From: Delftia tsuruhatensis NBRC 16741
GTDB lineage: Bacteria; Pseudomonadota; Gammaproteobacteria; Burkholderiales; Burkholderiaceae_C
Direction of reading: 5' to 3'
DNA length: 64,000 nt
Assembly (NCBI RefSeq): GCF_001571325.1
Contig: NZ_BCTO01000030.1
Span: forward strand, 62,001-126,000
Notes under the pieces: model-generated
The model's database searches: none
The model's input: only the letters and a program-made list of their open reading frames with translations
What the model was told of the DNA's origin: nothing
Position numbers and translations under genes: made by a program
Shown here: positions 46,819 to 61,854 of the stretch, in pieces
Numbering within the stretch: position 1 is the first letter of the stretch
How the letters are laid out: each line of letters opens with the position of its first letter

Positions 46819-48032
46819 ACCCGGGAGCCGCCACGGCAGCCAGCGCCTACCGCCCGCGCGACGTGGTCAATGCGCCGGACATCAAGCAGCGCATACGTGA
46901 GCGCAGCGCGGCGCGCGGCGACAGTCAGGAGATCGCGGCCTGGCTGGCCAACCACTTCTACCGCCACGTGATCGGCAACCTCGACGCCGATCCGCCGGCC
47001 GTTCAGCCCATCTCCACGCAGGCCGAGCTGCTGCGCCTGCACCGGCGCACCGAGCCTGCCGCCTGGGCGCTGGAGCGCCTGCGCGCGCATGCGGCCCGCC
47101 AGCCACCGCTACAGGACAGCCCTGCGGCCGGCGCCAGCGCACCGCTGTGGTGGGTGGAGCCTGACAGCGCCCCGCTGCTGGCGCTGGAAAGCCGGCTGCT
47201 GGAGTTCCTGTCCACCCGGCGCGGCACGGCGCTTGAGGGCAAGCTGCAGCGCATCAACTGCCCGCAGGCCCTGGCGCGCTGGACGCTGGAGCACCTGGCC
47301 TTCGCCAGAAAAAGCGAAAGCGGCTGGGCCGAGCACCGACCCGGCGCCGTGCGCCCGCTGCTGCGTGGCCAGCTGGGTGTCTTCGTCGAATTCGATGCCC
47401 AAAGCCCGGACCTGCGCGCCGAAATGGCCTATGAAAGCCAGATGATGCGCCACTGCCTGGGCCAGTTCAGCGAGCGCGGCGCACTGCGCGGCGGCTACGG
47501 CGAGCACTACGCCGAAGCCTGCGAGCAGGGCCGGCTGCGCCTGTTCAGCTACCGCACGGGCACGGCCCAGCCGCGCATCACCGTCAGCGCCCAGGTGCTT
47601 GACGGCGGGCGGCTGCGCATCGACCAGATCAAGGGCAAGCAGAACCGCCCGCCGATTGCGCGCTACCTGGCCGACGTGCTGGCCCTGCTCAACCACCTCG
47701 ATGCCGATGGCGAGGCGCCAGCGGATGCCCTGGCCATGGGCATCGTGCGCCGTCCGGCGCATCTGCTGGCCTCGGGCCACACCGGCGCCTGGTGCGCGGC
47801 CGGCGAGCTGCACACCGAGGCCGAGCAGCTGTGGCTGCTGCAGTCCCACCCGGCGCTGCTGGAGCAGCTGGATATCCGGTCGCCCCTGATGCAATGGCTG
47901 GTCGCGGCACGCCGCGACACCGTGCCCGTGCCCGCCTTCGAGCGCATGCCGCGCAGCGCGGCCCTGCAGCAGTCGCTGGAGCTGGCGCGGCGCCGGGCAG
48001 GATCGCCGGGCAGGACAGGAAATCCGCGATGA
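46815..48032 (+). CDS. PcfJ-like domain protein
   Basis: About 405 residues from the GTG at 46815 (GGTGGAAG upstream, GTGA overlap); GTGs at 46803 and 46812 are in frame too. The C-terminal half carries the PcfJ pattern: QMMRHCLGQFSERG, YAEACEQGRLRLFSYR, PRITVSAQVLDGG and IDQIKGKQNRPPIARYLADV. That is a Cys-Leu-Gly motif, a second Cys in a short-strand region, and the 'Q.KG..N.P' signature. The family is named after an enterococcal plasmid gene and has no known biochemical role. It lies between the helical-repeat protein and the DUF1266 protein. Confidence 0.75.
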   Translation: MNPGAATAASAYRPRDVVNAPDIKQRIRERSAARGDSQEIAAWLANHFYRHVIGNLDADPPAVQPISTQAELLRLHRRTEPAAWALERLRAHAARQPPLQDSPAAGASAPLWWVEPDSAPLLALESRLLEFLSTRRGTALEGKLQRINCPQALARWTLEHLAFARKSESGWAEHRPGAVRPLLRGQLGVFVEFDAQSPDLRAEMAYESQMMRHCLGQFSERGALRGGYGEHYAEACEQGRLRLFSYRTGTAQPRITVSAQVLDGGRLRIDQIKGKQNRPPIARYLADVLALLNHLDADGEAPADALAMGIVRRPAHLLASGHTGAWCAAGELHTEAEQLWLLQSHPALLEQLDIRSPLMQWLVAARRDTVPVPAFERMPRSAALQQSLELARRRAGSPGRTGNPR

Positions 48033-48703
48033 CCGCCTTCACTCTTGTTGTGCTGTCTGCATTGGTCTGGTGGGCAGTGCGCGCCGGCCTGCGCCGCAGG
48101 CGTGCGGCGCGCCAGCGCGGCGACTTCAGCAGCTACCGCAGCGGCGATGCGGCGCTGGACTGGGCCCTGGCCCTGGCCCATCCCATGGCCTTTCACGCCA
48201 TCCAGGGCGGCTTTGCAGACCGGCAGCTCCATGGTGCCGACGACGCCCTGACCACCCAGCTGCGCCCCATGGTGCTGCACCACCTTGGCCTGCGCACCGA
48301 CCTGGACGATGCCCAGATCGCACGCCAGTTGCCCGACGGCCTGCGCCAGCGCTGGTTCACGCTGGACCTGCAGCGCCTGCAGGCCGGCGACGATCCCCAT
48401 GCCGCCATGGCCTTTGCCTGCGCGCGCGTGGCCTTCCACGTGCGATGTGCTTGGCTGCTGGGCTGGCTGGACGAGGCCCTGCACCAGCAGATCCTTCACC
48501 TGAACGCATGCCGCGCGCGGGATTGCTTTGACAGCTGGCAGGCCTTCGGCCAGGCCTATGCGCGGGGCCGCAGCCAATGGCTGGCCCGTGGCCGGGCCGA
48601 CGTGCTGGGCCGCAGCGTGACGCCCGAGGAGGTGCAGCAATGGGTGGCCGATCCGCGCCATCCCTGGCATGCCATGCCCTGGCAGCCGCAGGCGGTGCGG
48701 TGA
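48029..48703 (+). CDS. DUF1266-family protein (YbeU/YbeR-like)
   Basis: 224 residues from ATG 48029, overlapping the previous stop by 4 bp. It starts with one likely membrane helix (FTLVVLSALVWWAVRAGL). The C-terminal two-thirds matches the DUF1266 pattern: long helices, WFTLDLQRLQAGDDPHAAMA, ACARVAFHVRCAWLLGWLDE and the final DSWQAFGQAYARGRSQWLAR. In E. coli DUF1266 genes (ybeU, ybeR) sit with Sel1-repeat and DnaJ-like genes. The function is unknown. Third gene of the overlapping trio. Confidence 0.78.
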   Translation: MTAFTLVVLSALVWWAVRAGLRRRRAARQRGDFSSYRSGDAALDWALALAHPMAFHAIQGGFADRQLHGADDALTTQLRPMVLHHLGLRTDLDDAQIARQLPDGLRQRWFTLDLQRLQAGDDPHAAMAFACARVAFHVRCAWLLGWLDEALHQQILHLNACRARDCFDSWQAFGQAYARGRSQWLARGRADVLGRSVTPEEVQQWVADPRHPWHAMPWQPQAVR

Positions 48704-48725
48704 CGGCTGCCAGGTGGCCCGGCCC

Positions 48726-49121
48726 TCAGCCTTCGCCGTGCACCTTGGCGAAGGTCAGGATCACCTCCCGCACCACCTGGCGTTGCGGCGCGGGCAGCCT
48801 CAGAAAGGCGTCGAAGGTTTCGCGTTCAAGATAGCCCACGCCCGGTTCCTGGCATTCGTGCTGAGGCGGCAGTGACCGATGGGCAGGGTCGCCAAAGCGC
48901 AGCACTTCGGGCTCGATCCTGAGCAGCTCGGCCAGCAGCACCAGCTTGTCCTGCTCGGGCACGGCCTCGCCGTTGAGCCAGCGCGCAACCGCCTGGAACG
49001 AAATCGGCCGACCCCAGTAACTGGAATTGAACAGATTCAGCAGCACGCTGGGCCGCGGCTCCAGACCCGCAGCCTCGATGGCCTGGCGCAGGCGCTGTGC
49101 GAATTCGAGCTTGTTATCCAT
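48726..49121 (-). CDS. XRE-like helix-turn-helix DNA-binding protein
   Basis: 131 residues from ATG 49121 (CAGGG upstream). The N-terminal ~75 residues form a lambda-repressor-like helix-turn-helix (EFAQRLRQAIEAAGL, GRPISFQAVARWLNGEAVPE, QDKLVLLAELLRIEPEVLRF). The C-terminal part ends with LPAPQRQVVREVILTFAKVH, a helix seen in several small XRE proteins. Targets are unknown. It converges on the DUF1266 trio and lies upstream of the NlpC/P60 gene's 3' end. Confidence 0.8.
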   Translation of the reverse strand: MDNKLEFAQRLRQAIEAAGLEPRPSVLLNLFNSSYWGRPISFQAVARWLNGEAVPEQDKLVLLAELLRIEPEVLRFGDPAHRSLPPQHECQEPGVGYLERETFDAFLRLPAPQRQVVREVILTFAKVHGEG

Positions 49122-49207
49122 TCCGAAACCCTGGATTTCTATGGAGCTCTCATTGGACCATCGATTCAAGAGCCGGCGCCAAGCCCGGCGCCTTGCCTGG
49201 CAGGCGC

Positions 49208-49762
49208 TCAGGCGAAGATGCTGCGCGCTTCGGTGAAGCGCCTGGCGAAATAGGGGTTGTCCATGCGCACGCGCTGCACCGTGCCGCCGCTGGACGGCGC
49301 ATGCACGAACTGGCCGTTGCCCACAAAGATGCCCATGTGCGAATAGCGCGAGCCCAGGGTGTTGAAGAACACGAAGTCGCCGCGCTGCAAGCTGCGGCTG
49401 CCCACGGGATTGCTGAACTGCGCCCACTGGGCCGTGGTGCGCGGCAGGCGGCTTTCGGTAATGCCGCCCACGGCCCACTGGATCAGGCCGCTGCAGTCGA
49501 AACCGCCGTCGGGCGAATTGCCGCCGTAGGTATACGGCGTGTTGACCACGAGCATGGTGCGCGCCAGCAGGGCCTCGCGCAACTCGCCATCCAGGTTCAG
49601 GGCCTGCGGCGAAGGAGCAGGCCCGGGACCCGCGCCCTTGCGGGGAGCAGACGAGCAGCCGGCCAGCAGCGCAGCCGCCGCCAGCAGGCCCCAGTCACGG
49701 CGAGACAGCCGCGATGCAGTCACGCGGGAAGCCGCAAGGGAAGTCGAAACGCCAGCCTTCAT
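49208..49762 (-). CDS. NlpC/P60 (C40) cell-wall peptidase lipoprotein
   Basis: 184 residues from ATG 49762. A lipoprotein signal (LLAAAALLAGCSS) is followed by a short Pro/Gly linker and a C40 domain of about 125 residues. The catalytic Cys is in FDCSGLIQWAVGG, the His in SHMGIFVGNGQFVHAP, and YTYGGNSPDGGFDC is the usual lead-in. It should cut D-gamma-glutamyl-diaminopimelate bonds in peptidoglycan, like Spr/MepS. It stands alone between the XRE gene and ffh. Confidence 0.92.
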   Translation of the reverse strand: MKAGVSTSLAASRVTASRLSRRDWGLLAAAALLAGCSSAPRKGAGPGPAPSPQALNLDGELREALLARTMLVVNTPYTYGGNSPDGGFDCSGLIQWAVGGITESRLPRTTAQWAQFSNPVGSRSLQRGDFVFFNTLGSRYSHMGIFVGNGQFVHAPSSGGTVQRVRMDNPYFARRFTEARSIFA

Positions 49763-49855
49763 GGCGCCGCATGTTCTCACAAAGCCCCGCAGCGGCCAAA
49801 GAAAAGCCGCAGGCTGTGCTGCGGCTTGACTGTCCATCGGCGGGGCCCGGCCCGC

Positions 49856-51250
49856 TCAGAACGGCAGCTTGGGCATGCCGCCGCCACCGCCCATCATTCC
49901 CTTCATGGCCTTCATGCCGCCCATGCGCTTCATCATCTTCATGAGGCCGCCGCCCTTCATCTTCTTCATCATCTCCTGCATCTGCTCGAACTCCTTGAGC
50001 AGGCGGTTGACTTCCTGGACCTGCACGCCCGCGCCGTCGGCAATGCGCTTCTTGCGCGTGGCCTTGATGATCTCGGGCTTCTTGCGCTCCTTGGCGGTCA
50101 TCGAGCAGATGATGCCTTCCTTGCGGCGGATCTCGCGCTCGGCCTTGTCCATGTCCACCTGGCCGGCCTTGGCGGTGAGCTGTGCCGGCAGCTTGTCCAT
50201 GAGGTTGGACAGGCCGCCCATCTGCTTCATCTGCTGGATCTGGGCCAGGAAGTCGTTGAGGTCGAAGCCGTCACCGCTCTTGACCTTCTCGGCCAGCTTC
50301 TGGGCGGCCTCCATGTCCACGCCCTTGGTGACCTGCTCGACCAGGGCCACGATGTCGCCCATGCCCAGCACGCGCTGCGCGTGGCGGTCGGCGTCGAAGA
50401 CTTCCAGGCCGTCGATCTTCTCGGACACGCCGGCGAACTTGATGGGCGCGCCCGTGATCTGGCGCACCGACAGCGCCGCGCCGCCGCGCGAGTCACCATC
50501 GAGCTTGGTGAGCACGATGCCGGTCAGGGGCAGGGCCTCCTTGAAGGCCTTGGCCGTGTTGATCGCATCCTGGCCCTGCATGGCATCGACGACGAACAGG
50601 GTCTCGACCGGCTTGAGCGTGGCGTGCAGATCCTTGATCTCGGCCATCAGCAGCTCGTCGATGGCCAGGCGGCCGGCCGTATCGACCAGCAGCACGTCAA
50701 AGAAGTGGCGCTTGGCGTAGTCCAGCGCGGCCACGGCAATGTCGTGGGGCTTCTGGTCTGGCGTGGAGGGGAACCACTCGGCGCCAGCCTGGCCGGTCAC
50801 GGTCTTGAGCTGCTCGATGGCGGCCGGGCGGTACACGTCGCCCGACACGGTCAGCACCTTTTTCTTGCGCTTTTCAATCAAGTGCTTGGCCAGCTTGGCC
50901 GTGGTCGTGGTCTTGCCGGCGCCCTGCAGGCCGGCCATCAGGATGACGGCAGGCGGCTGGGCGTTGAGATTGATGTCGGCCACGCCCTCGCCCATGGTGG
51001 CGGCCAGTTCCTTGTTGACGATGGACACCAGCAGCTGGCCGGGCTGCAGGGAGCCCAGCACCTCCTGGCCCAGCGCCTTTTCCTTGACGCGCGCAACGAA
51101 GTCGCGCACCACGGGCAGGGCCACGTCGGCCTCGAGCAGGGCCATGCGCACTTCGCGCAGCATGTCCTGTACGTTGGATTCGGTGATGCGGGCCTGGCCG
51201 CGCATCTCCTTGACGAGTCGCGAAAGTTTGTCGGTCAGAGCGGAGGCCAT
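49856..51250 (-). CDS. ffh: Signal recognition particle GTPase Ffh
   Basis: 464 residues. N domain, then G domain with P-loop GLQGAGKTTTTAKLAKHL, DTAGRLAIDELLMAEI (G3) and TKLDGDSRGGAALS (G4). The Met-rich M domain starts near 300 and ends in a Gly-Met tail (GGMKAMKGMMGGGGGMPKLP), which binds 4.5S RNA and signal sequences. It targets inner-membrane proteins to FtsY and SecYEG. Divergent from the hybrid kinase gene. Confidence 0.98.
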   Translation of the reverse strand: MASALTDKLSRLVKEMRGQARITESNVQDMLREVRMALLEADVALPVVRDFVARVKEKALGQEVLGSLQPGQLLVSIVNKELAATMGEGVADINLNAQPPAVILMAGLQGAGKTTTTAKLAKHLIEKRKKKVLTVSGDVYRPAAIEQLKTVTGQAGAEWFPSTPDQKPHDIAVAALDYAKRHFFDVLLVDTAGRLAIDELLMAEIKDLHATLKPVETLFVVDAMQGQDAINTAKAFKEALPLTGIVLTKLDGDSRGGAALSVRQITGAPIKFAGVSEKIDGLEVFDADRHAQRVLGMGDIVALVEQVTKGVDMEAAQKLAEKVKSGDGFDLNDFLAQIQQMKQMGGLSNLMDKLPAQLTAKAGQVDMDKAEREIRRKEGIICSMTAKERKKPEIIKATRKKRIADGAGVQVQEVNRLLKEFEQMQEMMKKMKGGGLMKMMKRMGGMKAMKGMMGGGGGMPKLPF

Positions 51251-51517
51251 AAGCGGGGAGGAACTGGAGTCGTCGGAAAGGAAAAGGTGTGCTGCAGCGA
51301 GCCAGCCGGGGCCAGGTTGCCGAATGGGGCCAGGCGGGGCCGGGTCGCGGCACGGACCCTGCAGATCCCGACGATTCTACCCGCTGCCCCTGCAGGGGTA
51401 AGTACCGGCCTTCCCTGCCGCGCAGCGGGCATCGGCCGGCAGTAACATCCACACTGTTTCCATAGATTATGGCTATCGCCTTGTGCAGTGCCGGCTTGCT
51501 ACCGCCTAGGAGTCTTC

Positions 51518-55418
<3,901 letters not shown>

Positions 55419-55426
<8 letters not shown>

Positions 55427-56345
55427 AGCCTTGACCGGGCCGGAACTGCCCACGGTCCTCATCGTTGACGACGAACGGCTGAACCGCAGCATGCTGGCCG
55501 AGCTGCTGAGCCCCCACTACCGTGTGCTGCTGGCAAAGGACGGCCCGGGTGCGCTGGTGATCGCGCAGCGCGAAGCCCACCGGCTGCAGCTGATCCTGCT
55601 GGACCTGGCCATGCCCGGCATGAACGGCTACGAGGTGCTGGGTGCGTTGCGCGCCCAGGAGCGCACCGCCCATATCGCCGTCATCTTCATCACCGGCCAG
55701 AGCAATGCCCAGGCCGAGGAATACGGCCTGCGCCTGGGCGCGGCCGACTATGTCTCCAAGCCCATACGTCCCGCCGTGGTCGAGGTGCGCGTGCGCAACC
55801 AGATACGCCTGGCCCTGCAGCGCCAGGCCCTGGAGCGCCTGGCCATGGTGGACGGGCTGACAGGGCTGGCCAACCGCCGCCACTTCGACGACATGCTGGA
55901 GCGCTCCCACCGCCGCAGCCTGCGCACGGGCGAGTCCGTGGGCCTGGCCCTCATTGATATAGACCACTTCAAGCAATACAACGACTGCTATGGCCATGTG
56001 CAGGGGGACGAGGCGCTCAAGGCAGTGGCCGCCACGCTGCAGCGCCATGCGCGCCGGCCCTACGACCTGGCAGCGCGCTTTGGCGGCGAGGAATTCGCGC
56101 TCATCCTCCCCGGCGAAAGCGACGCCCAGGTCATGGCCGAGAATTTCCGCCAGGAAGTGCTGCGCCTGTCCATCGCCCACGCCGCCTCTCCCACGGCGCC
56201 GCTGCTCACCGTCAGTTGCGGCGTACTCACCGTGCGGCAGCCGTCTGCCGCGCCTTTGGAAACCTGGCTGCAGAAGGTGGACGGCCTGCTCTACCAGGCC
56301 AAGGCCCTGGGGCGCAATCGCATCGAGGCAGCCATCGAGCCCTGA
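55419..56345 (+). CDS. Response regulator with GGDEF domain (diguanylate cyclase)
   Basis: 308 residues, starting 8 bp before the kinase gene ends. Receiver domain at ~10-125 (VLIVDDERLNRSML; phospho-Asp in ILLDLAMPG; Lys in YVSKPIRP). The GGDEF domain at ~140-305 has the active site RFGGEEFALILPGE, the GGEEF form that is normally active. An RxxD inhibitory site is not obvious. It should make cyclic di-GMP when phosphorylated, as PleD/WspR-type proteins do. The overlap with the hybrid kinase makes a cognate pair very likely. Confidence 0.95.
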
Positions 56346-56431
56346 AGAAAATGCGCTCCGAACCACGGCACGGCGCCCGGATTCTGAGCCTGCACAACCG
56401 GCGGCAGGAAAGCCACAGCTATCATAGAAAG

Positions 56432-57247
56432 ATGCTCTCCGTCCCCCTGATTTCCGCCAACGCATCGCCCCTGGGCTGGATGCTGGCGCTTGCCGCAGCC
56501 GTGGCCTATGCCGTGCCGGCCGCCGGTGCCCGACGCATCAGCCATGCTGGCGCCCGCGCCGCATTGCGCCTGGCCTGGGTGCTCCACGCCCTGGCCCTGG
56601 CCTGGGGCCTGCTCGGGGAACAGCCGCACTTCGGGTTCGCGCCAGCACTGTCCATGACGGCCTGGCTGGTGCTCACCGTCTATGGGGTCGAACAGCAGTT
56701 GTTCCCCAAGATGCGCGCGCAATTGGCGCTGTCAGCGCTGGGCACGGCCGCCGTGCTCCTGGCCGCGCTGTTTCCGGGAACGCCCCTGCATGTCAACGCC
56801 TCGCCCTGGCTGCCGCTGCACCTGGCGCTGGGCATTGCCTCCTACGGACTGTTCGCCGCCGCCGTGGTCCATGCCTCGCTGATGACACGCGCCGAGCAGC
56901 ACATGCGGCTGGGCGGCGGCGGGCATGACAGCGGCCTGCCCCTTCTCACGCTGGAGCGCCTGACCTTCCGCTTCGTGTCCGCAGGCTTTGTGCTGCTCAC
57001 GGCCACGCTGGCCGCAGGCTGGCTGTTCGGCGAACAGCTCTACGGCAAGGCCTGGGTCTGGAACCACAAGTCGGTGTTCTCGCTGCTGTCGTGGCTGACC
57101 TTTGCCGTGCTGCTGATCGGCCGTGCGCGCTTTGGCTGGCGTGGCCGCAGCGCCGTGCGCGTGCTCTACGCAGGCGCCGCGCTGCTGCTGCTGGCCTATG
57201 CGGGATCACGCTTCGTGATGGAAGTGCTGCTGGAGCGCGCCGCATGA
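56432..57247 (+). CDS. Cytochrome c assembly (CcsA/YpjD-type) membrane protein
   Basis: 271 residues from ATG 56432 (AGAAAG upstream). About eight membrane helices. The conserved parts are WLPLHLALGIASYGLFAAAV in the middle and VWNHKSVFSLLSWLTFAVLL near the end, where His residues (LHLALG, WNHKSV) may bind haem as in CcsA/CcmC proteins. YpjD-type genes normally lie beside ffh; here the kinase-cyclase pair separates them. The exact role in cytochrome c maturation is not settled for this subfamily. The stop overlaps the next gene. Confidence 0.9.
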   Translation: MLSVPLISANASPLGWMLALAAAVAYAVPAAGARRISHAGARAALRLAWVLHALALAWGLLGEQPHFGFAPALSMTAWLVLTVYGVEQQLFPKMRAQLALSALGTAAVLLAALFPGTPLHVNASPWLPLHLALGIASYGLFAAAVVHASLMTRAEQHMRLGGGGHDSGLPLLTLERLTFRFVSAGFVLLTATLAAGWLFGEQLYGKAWVWNHKSVFSLLSWLTFAVLLIGRARFGWRGRSAVRVLYAGAALLLLAYAGSRFVMEVLLERAA

Positions 57248-57504
57248 AGTACCTGCTGGTCCTGATCGTCATCGTCATTGCCGTCGGCGTCTGGCGCAGC
57301 CAGCGCCGTGCCGAGGCCCGCGAGCGGCGCCAGGCGGCTGCGCCGCGCAACCCGGCCAACCCGGCCAACGCGCCGCTGGCGGCTCCACAGGACATGGTCG
57401 AATGCGCGCACTGCGGCCTGCACCTGCCGCGCAGCGAAGCCATCGAGGCCGCAGGCCGCAGCTATTGCAGCGCCGAGCACCGGGCCCTGGCGCAACGGCG
57501 CTGA
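57244..57504 (+). CDS. Small PP0621-like membrane-anchored protein with a zinc-ribbon-like tail
   Basis: 86 residues. One N-terminal membrane helix (KYLLVLIVIVIAVGVW) followed by a basic and Pro/Ala-rich linker. The C-terminus has CAHCGLHLPRSEAI and YCSAEHRA, a CxxC...C pattern that probably binds zinc; a second Cys of the last pair is replaced by His. This layout is that of the PP0621/TRASH-like family. The function is unknown. It overlaps the ccsA-type gene by 4 bp and precedes pilS by two bases. Confidence 0.85.
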   Translation: MKYLLVLIVIVIAVGVWRSQRRAEARERRQAAAPRNPANPANAPLAAPQDMVECAHCGLHLPRSEAIEAAGRSYCSAEHRALAQRR

Positions 57505-57506
57505 GC

Positions 57507-59269
57507 ATGCAGGACGCCGCCCGCTCCCAGCCGCCCACCATCGACGAGGCCACGGCGCAGTCGCCGCACGACGCCAACGCCCCCTTCGTCCGGCTGTGGC
57601 AGGGATTTCTGACGGGCCGCGTTCTCATCGCCACTGCGCTGCTGCTGCTGCAGCTGGCGCTGCTCAGCGTGCAGCCCGGCGGCAATCCCCTGGTCTGGCT
57701 GGTCTGCCTGGGCTACCTGGGGCTGACGCTGCTGGTGCGGCTGACCGCACGCGAGCAGCCGCCCTCTGCCCGCGCCGGCGTGCACTGGCTGCCCGTGATC
57801 GGCGTGGACATCGCGGCCATCTGCCTGCTGCAGGTGTTGCAGACAGGCCCGCTCAACTACTCGGCCCTGCTGGCCATCCCCATCCTGATTTCGGCCGTGC
57901 TGGGCAATCTGACGCTGGCGCTGGCCACCACGGCCAGCGTCACGCTGCTGACCCTGGGCTGGGTCGCATGGCAGGACCTGGCGGGCCGCATAGAAAGTAC
58001 CCAGGCCTACTACCAGGCCAGTTTTGCCTGCGCAGGCTATTTCGCCGTGGCCTATCTGACGCACGAGCTGGCGCGCCGCGTGCGGCGCGAGCGGCACCTG
58101 GCACAGCACAGCAGCCGCAAGGCCCAGGCCCAGGAGCAGGTCAATGCCCTGGTGATCCGCCACCTGGGCGAAGGCGTGCTGGTGGTTGATCCCCAATTCC
58201 GCGTGCAGCAGGCCAACCCGGCCGCGCTGCACCTGCTGGGACTGGCCGACGCGCATGCCCTGCCCTTCGCCCTCAAGGAGCACGCCGGCTGGCAGCGGCT
58301 GCAGGATGCCGTGGCCCAGAGCTTTGCCCAGAACCTGCCGATATCGGCCGCCATCCATCTGCAGTCCATCGGCCAGGAAGGCATGACGGGACTGCATCTG
58401 CGCACCTGGCTGACCGAGGTCGCCACCCCGTCCGACGCCACCGATGCCGCCGAGCCCGCGCTGCTGCAGCAGCTGTGCGTGGTCTTTCTGCACGACCTGC
58501 GCGAAATGGAGGCGCGGCTGCGCACGGAAAAGCTGGCCTCCATGGGCCGCATGTCCGCCGCCGTGGCCCATGAGATCCGCAATCCGCTGGCCGCCATCAC
58601 CCAGGCCAACGCCCTGCTGGCAGAAGATCTGGCGCAGAACCCGGCCCAGCAGCAGCTGTGCCGCATCGTGGGCCAGAACGCCGAGCGGCTGGCGCGCACC
58701 GTCGAGGACGTGCTCAACATCGCGCGGGCCCAGCAGCACATTGGCGAGGCCCACGCCGGCCTGCTGGACCTGGACCAGCATGTGGCCCAGGCCTGCCAGG
58801 AGTGGCAGGCCCAGGGCCAGCCTGCGCGCAGCATCCAGCTGCTGCTGGACGCGCGCGCAAGGACCGTGGTGTTCGACGGCGAGCACCTGCGCCGCATCCT
58901 GGTGAACCTGCTGGACAACGCCCAGCGCTACCGCAGCAACGCCCAGCAGCCGCATACGCTGCAGGTGCTGACCGGTGCGCCGGCCGCAGGCCAGATCTGG
59001 CTGCAGGTCTGGAGCGACGGCGCCGCACTGGAGCCCACGGTGCAACTCCATCTGTTCGAGCCCTTCTTCTCGTCGGAAAGCCGCTCCAGCGGCCTGGGCC
59101 TGTACATCTGCCGCGAGCTGTGCCAGCGCTACGATGCAGGCATCAGCTACCAGCGGCTGTCGCGGCCCGCGCCGCACGGCCCTGTCGAGGGCAATGCCTT
59201 CAGCATCGTGTTCCGCGCCGGCGCCGCATCGGCTCTGCCGGCCTCCCTGTTTGACCAGATTGTGGTGTG

Positions 59270-59270
<1 letters not shown>
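57507..59270 (+). CDS. pilS: Sensor histidine kinase PilS
   Basis: 587 residues from ATG 57507. Six hydrophobic segments occupy ~30-195 (RVLIATALLLLQLALLSVQ to FACAGYFAVAYLTHELARR), as in PilS. A PAS-like domain follows (VIRHLGEGVLVVDPQFRVQQ). The HisKA H-box is VAHEIRNPLAAITQANAL and the HATPase end is SSGLGLYICRELCQ. PilS senses pilin in the membrane and phosphorylates PilR to control sigma-54-dependent pilA transcription. It is followed by pilR with a 1-bp stop/start overlap (TGATG). Confidence 0.9.
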
Positions 59271-60770
<1,500 letters not shown>

Positions 60771-60784
<14 letters not shown>

Positions 60785-61412
60785 TCCGCAGGCACCAGCC
60801 ACCACGACCATGGGCCCGGCCTGGACCTGGCAAGGCGGCTGGCTGCAACAGGCACGCCACCTGCCCTCGCCCAACTTCGGCGAGCGCCCGGCCCAGGCCC
60901 TGGTCGATCTGGTCGTCGTGCACTCCATCAGCCTGCCCCCCGGCGAGTACGGCACGGGGGCGGTCCAGCAACTGTTCACCAACCAGCTCGACTGGGACGC
61001 CCATCCTTACTACCAGGGCATACGCGGCCTGGAGGTGTCGGCCCATTTCTTCGTCACGCGCCTGGGCGAGGTCTGGCAATTTGTGGACTGTGACGCGCGC
61101 GCCTGGCATGCGGGCGCCTCCAGCTGGCGCGGCAAGGATCGCTGCAACGACGACTCCATCGGCATAGAGCTGGAGGGCCTGGAGGGACTGCCGTTCGAGC
61201 CGGCGCAATATGCGGCCCTGGAGAACCTGTGCGAAGCCATCGCCGCACGCTACCCCGTCGCCCATCTCGCAGGCCATGAGCACATTGCGCCCGGCCGCAA
61301 ACGCGATCCCGGCCCCGGCTTCGACTGGCCGCGGCTGCGCGGGCTGCTGTCCCGTCACCAGGCCACGGCGAACTGGCAGCTGCCGCCCCGCGCCGGCCAG
61401 CCCTCCACGTAA
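60771..61412 (+). CDS. ampD: 1,6-anhydro-N-acetylmuramyl-L-alanine amidase AmpD
   Basis: 213 residues. Zinc amidase of the AmiE/PGRP fold: first ligand in VVVHSISLPPGEYG, catalytic HFFVTRLGEVWQFVDCD region, second His in AWHAGASSWRG, and the C-terminal GHEHIAPGRKRDPGPGFDW with the final His/Asp pair. It cleaves anhydro-muropeptides in the cytoplasm during cell-wall recycling, which in related bacteria also sets AmpR/beta-lactamase expression. It overlaps pilR by 14 bp, so both are on one message. No signal peptide, as expected. Confidence 0.96.
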
Positions 61413-61769
61413 GCACACACCCTCCTGCCGGACTGCGCCAGGCCTTGCACGCAGCCCGGCTTGTCCACAGGCCCAGGAAAAGTGCGCTGTCAATCCAGAA
61501 AGCAACCCATGTGGCGCGCAGGCGCACGCCGGGCCGGCCTGATCTTTTTTTACAAATTCACGCATGTGTCGCAGCCCCACTGTTCATGGGGCTTTCGGCG
61601 GTCCGACCGGCGCAGCGGCAAGGCTGTAGCGGCTTGCGACAGGCCATCGCCCGCCAGCCACCGCGCAGCGGTGATCTGCTGCTATGGGCTTGCATGCTGG
61701 GCACTGTTTTGGCGCAGCGCAAACAGCGGTTTTCCGGCCGTGAGTACCCCGTGTACATGAGACGGCGAT
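61413..61769. other. Gene-free stretch upstream of nrdA
   Basis: Part of a 529-bp gap between ampD and nrdA. I see no ORF with a ribosome binding site or family resemblance. It holds an AT-rich segment at about 61545-61560 and one DnaA-box-like site (TTGTCCACA, 61461-61469). A length of this kind suggests a complex nrdA promoter region rather than a hidden gene. Confidence 0.5.
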
Positions 61770-61785
61770 ACACTACAGGTAGTGC
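61770..61785. promoter_or_regulatory. NrdR box 1
   Basis: ACACTACAGGTAGTGC follows the ACACTATATATAGTGT pattern with differences in the centre and the last base. It lies upstream of nrdA, 31 bp from box 2 start to start, three helical turns, as in other nrd promoters. Confidence 0.75.
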
Positions 61786-61800
61786 CTGAGAGCACGCCGG

Positions 61801-61816
61801 ACACCATATCTAGTGT
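61801..61816. promoter_or_regulatory. NrdR box 2
   Basis: ACACCATATCTAGTGT differs from the NrdR consensus palindrome at two positions. With box 1 it forms the typical tandem pair that binds the ATP-cone repressor NrdR. No nrdR gene is in the window. Confidence 0.85.
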
Positions 61817-61824
61817 TCACAAGC

Positions 61825-61854
61825 TGTGCACACCCTGTGAAAACGGTGTGCACA
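61825..61854. promoter_or_regulatory. Perfect 10-bp inverted repeat in the nrdA leader
   Basis: TGTGCACACC (61825-61834) and GGTGTGCACA (61845-61854) with a 10-nt spacer, about 90 bp before the nrdA start and just downstream of NrdR box 2. It could be a DNA operator or an mRNA hairpin. No T-run follows. Confidence 0.5.
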
